Positions 51,348-57,868 of a stretch of 57,868 bases of DNA are shown here, in pieces. Location of the stretch: contig JAURHT010000002.1 of assembly GCA_030833145.1 (NCBI GenBank), positions 1 to 57,868 on the forward strand, read 5' to 3'. The notes below the pieces were generated by a model. The model was not told where the DNA came from and did no database searches. It saw nothing but the letters and a program-made list of their open reading frames with translations. The position numbers were made by a program, and so were the translations under genes. Source of the stretch: Aquirufa sp. (GTDB lineage: Bacteria; Bacteroidota; Bacteroidia; Cytophagales; Spirosomataceae). Each line of letters begins with the position of its first letter. The stretch's first letter is position 1.

Positions 51348-51893
51348 ATGATGTCTCTTCACCTACCCAGCACATTCCAATTTATACAGTCATATCTACC
51401 CGCTAACACGAAAGGCCTCGGAATTACTACGCTTTCGAAGCGTAATTTCTTCCAATCCATCGGTGATTTTTTTGCGGAGAAATCAGGCAAAAAACGTGTT
51501 TCCTATGTAGCTGTGGGGGATGACTTTATCACACAATTGCATTTTCAAGGGGAAAGTTTAATTGCTGAAAAAACGATTCAATTAGCCCAATTAGATCATT
51601 TTTATGTATCAGAAGGCCAAACACCGGATGGAATCATCCACCATTTGTCTTGCGATGCAACGGTGATTGTTTCTGCCAAAAAAATGGAAGATCACCACAT
51701 CAAAATTCTCCCTTGCTTATTAGGTGAAAACGCGAGCAACGTTCAAGCGATTCAAAGCATTCAGTGGGCGCAAGAATCTAAGAAAGCGTTGACAGAGATC
51801 TTGAAAGGCTGGCCAGCACAAATTCAAGAGAGAAAAGCGCGTATCGCAGCTGAAGAAGCAGCAGCCTTAAAAGCGGCAGAAGAAAACGCTTAG
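51348..51893 (+). CDS. Hypothetical protein partnered with ArsR-type repressor
   Basis: Protein of 181 residues, not recognised. N-terminal ~60 residues: FQFIQSYLPANTKGLGITTLS and a basic stretch (FFAEKSGKKRVSYVAVGDDF). Middle part is beta-rich (VSYVAVGDDFITQLHFQGESLI; IIHHLSCDATVIVSAKKMEDHHIKI). The last 25 residues are an Ala/Glu-rich helix (ERKARIAAEEAAALKAAE), likely a coiled coil. No signal peptide. Two ATGs in a row at the start. Ends directly against the convergent MFS gene with no gap. Confidence 0.72.
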   Translation: MMSLHLPSTFQFIQSYLPANTKGLGITTLSKRNFFQSIGDFFAEKSGKKRVSYVAVGDDFITQLHFQGESLIAEKTIQLAQLDHFYVSEGQTPDGIIHHLSCDATVIVSAKKMEDHHIKILPCLLGENASNVQAIQSIQWAQESKKALTEILKGWPAQIQERKARIAAEEAAALKAAEENA

Positions 51894-53153
51894 TTATTCG
51901 GAGACTTTTTCATCCACTTTTAAGTCAAACAGCTCTTTGGAAGTAATGGCTACGAGGCTGACTAAGACCATCGTTACCCCCGCTCCTATCAAAACGGAAG
52001 GAACGGTCCCAAAAACCTTAGCGGCCACGCCTGACTCAAAGGCTCCCATTTCATTCGAAGTGCTGACGAAAACACCATTTACAGAGGATACACGCCCCCT
52101 CATTTCATCAGGAGTATAGAAACGTAGAACCGTTTGCCGAATCACTACAGAGATCGAATCGAAAGCGCCAGTAAAGAAAAGCGCTGTCACCGAAAGCCAA
52201 AAATTCGTCGATAAGCCAAATACAAAAGTGGCTAAGCCAAAACCGGCAATGGCTAAAATCAGATTCCTCCAAGCGTGTTTAAGTGGAGGAAAATAGACTA
52301 ACGTAACCATCGTCACCACAGCTCCCACCGAAGGTGCGGCACGCAAAATTCCTAATCCCTCCGCCCCTACTTTCAATATATCTTCTGCAAAGATGGGTAG
52401 GATGGCTATCACGCCTCCAAACAACACGGAAAACAAATCCAAGGAAATGGAATACAGAATAATTTTCGTCTTGAATACATACGCAATTCCCTCTCGCAAA
52501 CTATGCCAAATGGATTCGTGCTGTACCGTTTTGACGGGAACAGGGCGATTTTCAATTTGAAAAATACAAAACATCACACCTAACAATAGCGCGATCACCG
52601 TGATCAAAGATCCTGATAATCCGGCGTAAGCATATAAAAAACCTGCCACACCTGGCCCTAAAATCGAGCCTAATTGCCAGAAAGAACTATTCCAAGTAGC
52701 CGCATTAGCAAAAACCTCTTTAGGTACCAGAAAGGGATTCAAAGAAGAGGCGGCGGGGCTGAAAAAGCCTTTGGAAAGACCTATAATGAAAATCACAGCA
52801 TAGATCGAATAGATATGGAAATCTTGATCAGCAGATTGCAATTGCGTACTCGAATATAAAAGGAAAACCGAAGACGCAATAATCAAGGATAGCGTCACCT
52901 GCATGATCGTTTTCTTATCCCGATTGTCCGCAAAATGACCCCCAAAAAGCACCAACGAAATAAAGGGAACCGCTTCTGCCAAGCCAATCAAACCCAAGGC
53001 AAGCGGATTATGCGTTATCTTATAAATTTCATAGGCTAAGACTACTTCCTGAATCAACAAGGCAATCGTAAAAAGCGTATTACCGGTCACATATGCCCGA
53101 AATTCCGGAAAAGCTAAGGCTTTGTATGCGTCTTTATGTTGAAAAAATCCCAT
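51894..53153 (-). CDS. MFS transporter (EntS/MFS_3-like)
   Basis: Protein of 419 residues with 12 predicted helices. GGHFADNRDKKTIMQVTLSL is the MFS loop 2-3 motif, and it resembles the MFS_3 efflux group in layout (FRAYVTGNTLFTIALLIQEVVLAYEIYK at the start; FYTPDEMRGRVSSVNGVFVSTSNEMGAFESGVAAKVFG near the end). MGFFQHKDAY is taken as the start; the open frame continues upstream but inside the neighbouring gene. Overlaps the UbiA-like gene by 20 bases. Exports an unknown small molecule. Confidence 0.87.
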   Translation of the reverse strand: MGFFQHKDAYKALAFPEFRAYVTGNTLFTIALLIQEVVLAYEIYKITHNPLALGLIGLAEAVPFISLVLFGGHFADNRDKKTIMQVTLSLIIASSVFLLYSSTQLQSADQDFHIYSIYAVIFIIGLSKGFFSPAASSLNPFLVPKEVFANAATWNSSFWQLGSILGPGVAGFLYAYAGLSGSLITVIALLLGVMFCIFQIENRPVPVKTVQHESIWHSLREGIAYVFKTKIILYSISLDLFSVLFGGVIAILPIFAEDILKVGAEGLGILRAAPSVGAVVTMVTLVYFPPLKHAWRNLILAIAGFGLATFVFGLSTNFWLSVTALFFTGAFDSISVVIRQTVLRFYTPDEMRGRVSSVNGVFVSTSNEMGAFESGVAAKVFGTVPSVLIGAGVTMVLVSLVAITSKELFDLKVDEKVSE

Positions 53154-53877
53154 GCAGCAGATAAATAAGTGGACTCCAAAACGCCATATCACCCAGCAAA
53201 CGCTTCCCTTCTGAAAAAGGCAAGCGGGATAAAACAAACGTTATCCCAAATGTAACCAAAAAAGGTAAGACGATGAAGAGATCCTGCGTACCGGCATAAA
53301 TGCCACTTAAAAGCCCTACCAAAATCCATTCCGTTTTCCGTAATCTGCCTGCATAAAAATCACTCGAAGAATCGATTAAATTAAAGAAACATAGATTTTG
53401 GTAGGCTAATGCGATCAAAGACAATACAAGAAGAACCGATCGGGGTTCGCGAACCCACACCACTAAAGCCACACCTAGGGCATATAATACGGATGTAAAC
53501 AACTCCTTTTCAAAGCGCAACCAGCCTTTATGCCAAGCAAATCCGTACAGAATAACGAGGAATAGTAGCGAAAATCCAGCGAATAAAACTTCCAGCTGCT
53601 GAAAAGGTAACAAACAAAGAATGGACACTCCTAAGATTACCAATAGGATGCGTATTTGCGGAGATTTATCTAGATGAATTCGATGACGCTCATCTTGAAC
53701 GGGCTGAAAAAGATTATCAATTTGCCTATCTAGCAAATACAAGAACCAAACTGACAAGGCTAAAATCGCCATTTCTGAACAAGATGGGAAGGTAATAAAA
53801 TACACTTTATAGAGAAAGCATTGGTACAAAACGGCACCGATAACCACCTCTAAAGAAAGATTTCTAATAAAGCGCAT
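53134..53877 (-). CDS. UbiA-like membrane protein
   Basis: Polytopic membrane protein of 247 residues with about seven helices. WFLYLLDRQIDNLFQ near residue 47 resembles the first Asp-rich motif of the UbiA prenyltransferase superfamily, and FFNLIDSSSDFYAGR near 167 could be the second, although neither is a canonical NDxxD. Shorter than typical UbiA (about 290). Might have lost activity. Its start overlaps the MOSC gene by 14 bases and its end overlaps the MFS gene by 20. Confidence 0.45.
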   Translation of the reverse strand: MRFIRNLSLEVVIGAVLYQCFLYKVYFITFPSCSEMAILALSVWFLYLLDRQIDNLFQPVQDERHRIHLDKSPQIRILLVILGVSILCLLPFQQLEVLFAGFSLLFLVILYGFAWHKGWLRFEKELFTSVLYALGVALVVWVREPRSVLLVLSLIALAYQNLCFFNLIDSSSDFYAGRLRKTEWILVGLLSGIYAGTQDLFIVLPFLVTFGITFVLSRLPFSEGKRLLGDMAFWSPLIYLLHGIFST

Positions 53878-54676
53878 CCTTCGATTGAATCACGTGAACC
53901 TCCATTCCTACCTGGATTTTTCCGGTAGAAATAGGAACAAATTGCTGGCCAAAATAAACTTTGTGATTAAGCGTACGGAACGAAGCCAACGTCTTCAACA
54001 TCTTTTTATCTGATTCCCCAGTCAATGGATCTACGTTTACGAGGGGACAACGGGCACAGGGTTTGGCACCTGAAAGAGAAACTTCTCCTATTTTTAATTC
54101 AGCCCAGGTATCTTCCACGAAGGGCTCTAACGATGAAACAATGATATTCGGTCTAAAACGAAGAAAATCAATGGGTTCTTCTACATGCTCTTGCAAAGAA
54201 GCATAAGAACCCGCACTGACTAAAAGTACCGGCAAAGAATCCGCAAAAGAGGTATTTTTAGCTAGTTCCGTCTGGTATTTCACCTTCATCACCCGCGGTT
54301 TTTCTGACGAAATCCGTACGAGCCTTACTTCTTCAGACAAAGCAGTTGAAAACCACTCAGACCAACCCTCTAATACCTCCCGAGCTGGCAACTGATCCTC
54401 CCAAATTTCGACAGGAATCCAAGAACCTAAGGCAGGCTCCCAAGTCAATTCCTTCTCTAATCCGGAGGTTGAGTCTTTGACTAAAAAGCCATGTGAGGAC
54501 TCGCTTAAAACAAATCGCGTTAATTCAGGTCGAGTCCGTTGGGTGATAAATTTTCCACTAGCATCCACTAACATATAACGACGATCGCCACGCAATCCTT
54601 CCTGCTCCATCACGGATTCTCTCAGTGAAACTGCGCCTAAGGACTTAATGGGATAGATATAGAGATGCGTGACCAT
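53864..54676 (-). CDS. MOSC-domain protein (YcbX/mARC-like molybdenum enzyme)
   Basis: Protein of 270 residues: MOSC N-terminal beta-barrel (VTHLYIYPIKSLGAVSL; GLRGDRRYMLVDASGKFITQRTRPEL) and a MOSC domain with LRFRPNIIVSSLEPFVEDTWAELKIG and KPCARCPLVNVDPLTGE. Cys210 in this motif is in the position that binds Mo in mARC-type N-hydroxylamine reductases. Lacks the C-terminal ferredoxin domain of E. coli YcbX, so it needs a separate electron donor. Start at 54676 fits the family; nine upstream codons are unrelated. Overlaps the UbiA-like gene by 14 bases. Confidence 0.85.
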   Translation of the reverse strand: MVTHLYIYPIKSLGAVSLRESVMEQEGLRGDRRYMLVDASGKFITQRTRPELTRFVLSESSHGFLVKDSTSGLEKELTWEPALGSWIPVEIWEDQLPAREVLEGWSEWFSTALSEEVRLVRISSEKPRVMKVKYQTELAKNTSFADSLPVLLVSAGSYASLQEHVEEPIDFLRFRPNIIVSSLEPFVEDTWAELKIGEVSLSGAKPCARCPLVNVDPLTGESDKKMLKTLASFRTLNHKVYFGQQFVPISTGKIQVGMEVHVIQSKDALY

Positions 54677-54703
54677 AAAACAAATGTAAACTTTTCTGTG
54701 CAA

Positions 54704-54730
54704 AAAGCCTTATGGGTGCTTATAGGCTTT
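54704..54730. promoter_or_regulatory. Hairpin in the divergent MOSC/TolC gap
   Basis: AAAGCCT(T)AT / ATAGGCTTT with an eight-base loop and one bulged T. No long T-run, so probably a leader hairpin or protein site rather than a terminator. Confidence 0.25.
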
Positions 54731-54757
54731 GGGCTTCCTATTGTGACTTGATTTTGT

Positions 54758-54765
54758 TAAGTTTG
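54758..54765 (+). promoter_or_regulatory. Possible -7 element (TAAGTTTG) for the TolC-family gene
   Basis: TAAGTTTG fits TAnnTTTG, 28 bases before the start codon. A TTG lies 14 bases upstream instead of the ideal 19. Confidence 0.4.
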
Positions 54766-54793
54766 TTTTATTGATTGTCTGTAACCTATACCT

Positions 54794-56101
54794 ATGAAAC
54801 TATTTCGCCTAGCCTTATTCGCTCTTTTGTCCCCTATTGCGGCACAAGCTCAACAAATGTTAACGCTGGAAGACGCGATTCAACAGGGCATTACAAAGCA
54901 ATATTCTATCCAAATTTCAAGACAAAGGGAGCGTATTGCAGCGAATGAAAACAGCTTAGGAAATGCAGGTTTTCTGCCGACTATTACGGGATCAGCGAAT
55001 AAAAACTATACGATTTCCGGAATTGACCAATCGTTTTTTGGCGGTTTGCGCCCTCCATTAGTCCAATCTGGAGTCAACTCTAATTCAGGAAACGTAGGTA
55101 TGGGGATGGCCTGGACATTATATGATGGAAAAGGAATGTTCGTCTTACGTGACCGCTATAAAGAATTACAAAACTTAGGGGCAAAACAAACTGAGTCATC
55201 GATTGAGAACTTGATCGCCTTGATCTCTTCTACTTATTATGATATTATTCGCCAAAACTTACGCGTAAATAACTTCAAAAAAGGGCTAGAAATCTCCAAC
55301 GACCGACTCAAATTAGCAAAGGACCGTTACGAAGTAGGTCAAGGATCTAAAGTGGATTACTATTCTGCACAGGTGGATTACAATGAAGACAAAGCACTTT
55401 TAATCGCACAAGAGCAATCCTTTACGAACACAAAAATCGGATTTAACACGCTTTTAGTGAAAGACTATAAAGCCGATTTCCAAATCGTGAACACCATCGA
55501 TTTACTCCCTAAATTGAAATTGAGCGAATTGAAAATGAGCGCTTTATCACAGAACCCGACCTTAATCGGGGCGATTCTGAGTAAGAAGATCAGCGATTTA
55601 GACACCAAGAATTTACAGAGTCAACAAAAGCCTCAAATCGATTTATTAGCCGGCTATAACTTGAATAGTGTGGCGAATGGCGCGGGTTTTGGGGTGGAGA
55701 AAGGAAGTAGTGATGTGTTCAATTACGGTTTAAGAGCAACCATCAATATCTTCGATGGCTATAACCAGAAACGCAAGATTCAGAACGCAAAAATCAATGC
55801 TGAGATTGCTGCGTTGCAAATTGAAGATTTGAAGAATGCCTTATTATCCGCTTTAGAAAAGACCTACGTGACCTATGAGAATTCAATGAATTTAATTCAA
55901 TTAGAGACGGAGAATTATACGATAGCGAAACAAAACATCGACATTGCTTTTGATCGTTTCAAAGTAGGTATCGCTACGTCCTACGAATTACGCGAGGTGC
56001 AACGCAATGCGGTGGCTGCTGAGACACGTTTAATTGAGGCAAAATACGCAGCGAAAGCAGCCGAAATTGAATTAATTCGATTGAGCGGAAACTTGTTGTA
56101 A
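54794..56101 (+). CDS. TolC-family outer membrane efflux protein
   Basis: Protein of 435 residues with a signal peptide (KLFRLALFALLSPIAAQAQQ). Paired TolC repeats: LTLEDAIQQGITKQYSIQISRQRERIA and NLRVNNFKKGLEISNDRLKLAKDRYEVGQGSKVDYYSAQVDYNEDKA in the first half; the second half closes with AKQNIDIAFDRFKVGIATSYELREVQRNAVAAETRLIEAKYAAKAAEIELIRLSG. Outer-membrane channel for an efflux or secretion machine. No inner-membrane partner directly next to it on the same strand. Its last 30 bases overlap the convergent ABC exporter. Confidence 0.92.
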   Translation: MKLFRLALFALLSPIAAQAQQMLTLEDAIQQGITKQYSIQISRQRERIAANENSLGNAGFLPTITGSANKNYTISGIDQSFFGGLRPPLVQSGVNSNSGNVGMGMAWTLYDGKGMFVLRDRYKELQNLGAKQTESSIENLIALISSTYYDIIRQNLRVNNFKKGLEISNDRLKLAKDRYEVGQGSKVDYYSAQVDYNEDKALLIAQEQSFTNTKIGFNTLLVKDYKADFQIVNTIDLLPKLKLSELKMSALSQNPTLIGAILSKKISDLDTKNLQSQQKPQIDLLAGYNLNSVANGAGFGVEKGSSDVFNYGLRATINIFDGYNQKRKIQNAKINAEIAALQIEDLKNALLSALEKTYVTYENSMNLIQLETENYTIAKQNIDIAFDRFKVGIATSYELREVQRNAVAAETRLIEAKYAAKAAEIELIRLSGNLL

Positions 56102-57868
56102 TTCTTCGTTGAGTTGCTGCTGGTACAATTCGAAGTAAAGCGATTTATCTGCCATCAATTGATCGTGAGATCCACTTTCCACAATCGACCCGTCTGATAA
56201 AACAAAGATGCGATTTGCTAAACGTGCAGAAGAAACGCGGTGAGAAATAATCAGAGACGACTTTCCTATCGTCACCTGCTTTAAATTTTCCAAAATCGTA
56301 TGTTCCGTATGCGTATCTACCGCAGATAAACAGTCATCTAGAATGAGCATCTTTGGGTTTTTAGCCAACGCTCGGGCAATCGACACCCGCTGTTTCTGAC
56401 CACCTGAAAGCGTAATCCCTCTCTCACCCAGAATCGTTTCGAATTGATCAGGGAACTCCATTATATTGTCATACACATCCGCTTGCTTAGCCGCGACTTC
56501 AATCGACTCTTGCGTTAAGGCATCATTACCAAAGCGTATATTTTCCGAGATACTCGTCGAGAACAAGAACACATCCTGTGGCACAAATCCCACAAAAGAA
56601 CGCACCCAAGCCATATCCCAATCCTTCAAGGAGATTCCATCCAACAAAATTTCTCCAGCACTTGGGTCATAAAAGCGCGCCATCAACAAGGCGACGGTCG
56701 ATTTGCCTGATCCTGTTTGGCCTAATAAGGCTACGGACTCCCCTGCCCCAATCGTTAAATTCACATTTTCTAACACCATGCGATCCGAACCCGGATAAGC
56801 AAAACTGACACCCTTGAATTCCCAATTACCCACAATCTCCTGACGAATTTGCTTGCCAGTGATCAATTCGGATTTGGCCTCTAAAAACTCATTAATCCGC
56901 TTCTGCGAAGCTGCTGCCCGTTGAATCTGCGAGCTGGTCCAGCCCAAAGCAGTCACCGGCCACGTCAACATAAACACGTACATGATGAATTCCGTAATGT
57001 TTCCCACCGTCATTCGGCCTGCAATAACCTCCTGCGAACCAATATAAACGACTAAAATGGTGGAAAAGCCCACCAATAACGCAATCAGCGGGGTAAATAA
57101 CGAATCTACCTTCACTAAACCGAGTGATTTAGTTCGGTAGGCTGAGGACGCCTCCGTAAAAGCATCAAGCGATTTCTTCTCCCTGACAAAGGATTTCAAC
57201 ACGCGAATCCCCGAAAACGCTTCCTGAGCAAAGGTTGAAATTTGTGACAGAGCGGCTTGAATTTCTTCCGACTTACGAATGATCACCGAATTCACATAAT
57301 AGATACTAATTGACAAAATCGGAAGCGGCATTAAGACATACCACATCAATTTCTGGTTTACTTGCCACATCGAGTAAATGACAAGGATAAACACCGTGAT
57401 TAAATTCAATCCGTACATAATACTAGGTCCCACATACATACGCACCTTACCCACATCTTCCGAAATGCGGGCCATCAAATCGCCCGTATTTTGTTGGCGA
57501 TAAAAGGACAAAGGCAAGGTTTGGTAATGCGTATAAATTTCGTTTTTCAATTCAAACTCGATGTGACGGGACATCACAATGAGGGTCTGACGAACTAAAA
57601 AGAGGAAAACACCTTTTAAAATGGCCATCAAAATGATTAAAGCACCGTAGAAAAAGAGGGTGAAACCGAAGATTTCGTAGAAGGCTCTTTGGAGGCTAAA
57701 TCCTTTAAAAAGGAAATAAATATCAATGGTTTCCGTCACTAAATCGAGTGCATAACGCACTAATTGTGCAGGAAATACACCAAAAAAATTAGAACATAAA
57801 GTGAATAAAATCCCCAGGAAAAGCAGCCATTTATACTTCCAAAAATACTGATTGATATGACTGAGTGC
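56072..57868 (-). CDS. ABC exporter, fused TMD-NBD (5' end outside window)
   Basis: Multidrug/lipid-type ABC half-transporter. The frame runs off the right edge: upstream of the first GTG the codons stay open for 36 more residues, including NQYFWKYKWLLFLGILFTL, so the start is outside. Transmembrane domain ~1-330 of the visible part, NBD after GVSFAYPGSDRMVLENV with Walker A LLGQTGSGKST, signature [14 protein letters not shown], and Walker B MLILDDCLSAVD. The residue after the Walker B Asp is Asp, not Glu, as in the degenerate site of heterodimeric exporters. Overlaps the TolC-family gene tail-to-tail by 30 bases. Confidence 0.92.
   Translation of the reverse strand, partial: ALSHINQYFWKYKWLLFLGILFTLCSNFFGVFPAQLVRYALDLVTETIDIYFLFKGFSLQRAFYEIFGFTLFFYGALIILMAILKGVFLFLVRQTLIVMSRHIEFELKNEIYTHYQTLPLSFYRQQNTGDLMARISEDVGKVRMYVGPSIMYGLNLITVFILVIYSMWQVNQKLMWYVLMPLPILSISIYYVNSVIIRKSEEIQAALSQISTFAQEAFSGIRVLKSFVREKKSLDAFTEASSAYRTKSLGLVKVDSLFTPLIALLVGFSTILVVYIGSQEVIAGRMTVGNITEFIMYVFMLTWPVTALGWTSSQIQRAAASQKRINEFLEAKSELITGKQIRQEIVGNWEFKGVSFAYPGSDRMVLENVNLTIGAGESVALLGQTGSGKSTVALLMARFYDPSAGEILLDGISLKDWDMAWVRSFVGFVPQDVFLFSTSISENIRFGNDALTQESIEVAAKQADVYDNIMEFPDQFETILGERGITLSGGQKQRVSIARALAKNPKMLILDDCLSAVDTHTEHTILENLKQVTIGKSSLIISHRVSSARLANRIFVLSDGSIVESGSHDQLMADKSLYFELYQQQLNEELQQVSAQSN

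Overview
The window reads as one continuous piece of chromosome from a free-living member of the Bacteroidota, most likely Cytophagales (a freshwater Aquirufa/Spirosomaceae-like bacterium would fit, but this is inference). The grounds are: moderately AT-rich DNA, start codons with little or no Shine-Dalgarno sequence, promoters of the Bacteroidota type (TTG-N19-TAnnTTTG, clearest at 44323-44352), the fused rhamnulose-phosphate aldolase/lactaldehyde dehydrogenase RhaEW, PVC-type cytochromes, and Gfo/Idh, TIM-barrel and DUF1080 proteins carrying export signals. No insertion sequence, prophage block, CRISPR array or rRNA was seen. Both ends cut genes: hflX on the left and an ABC exporter on the right.

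Layout. 1-2.6 kb: hflX end, tRNA-Arg(CCU), a GNAT-type acyltransferase and a NagB-like sugar-phosphate deaminase. 2.8-8.7 kb: a co-directional secreted-protein cassette made of an outer-membrane-type protein, a 1222-residue protein built from phage-tail-fibre-like repeats behind a Bacteroidota signal peptide, a FISUMP-like protein, and an exported thioredoxin-like protein. 8.7-11.7 kb: a lipoprotein adaptor, FtsX-type permease and LolD-type ATPase (MacAB/LolCDE-like exporter). 11.9-36.4 kb: a long run of minus-strand genes. From its 5' end these are TIM-barrel protein + M20 amidohydrolase (closed by a strong terminator), alpha-L-rhamnosidase, RhaEW, RhaI, RhaB, LutABC, then a glucosaminidase/SGNH/MBOAT/SGNH set, then Gfo/Idh, DUF1080, IorA, IorB, an acyltransferase and a membrane AraC regulator. 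36.5-44.3 kb: rarA, thiamine pyrophosphokinase, moaC/moeA (divergent), dipeptide epimerase / PLP enzyme / serine hydrolase (overlapping), lgt, and an unlisted 46-codon exported peptide. 44.5-51.9 kb: PepSY-like lipoprotein, a hypothetical, NIPSNAP, PVC-type cytochrome, Tat TIM-barrel, ArsR and partner. 51.9-57.9 kb: MFS, UbiA-like and MOSC genes overlapping one another, a TolC-family protein, and an ABC exporter.

How it works together. The rhamnose block is a nearly complete route: rhamnosidase frees L-rhamnose, RhaI/RhaB/RhaEW make DHAP and L-lactate, and LutABC oxidises the lactate to pyruvate. The sugar transporter is not in the window. The Gfo/Idh, DUF1080, TIM-barrel and PVC genes point to periplasmic oxidation and cleavage of glycosides (3-keto-sugar chemistry). 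Molybdenum-cofactor synthesis (MoaC, MoeA) lies near three possible users or relatives (IorAB and a MOSC protein). The SGNH-MBOAT-SGNH-glucosaminidase set looks like an O-acetylation system for peptidoglycan or a surface polymer. The candidates most worth following up are the fibre-like cassette, this O-acetylation set, the epimerase/PLP/serine-hydrolase operon, and the ArsR gene whose start codon abuts an 18-bp palindrome.
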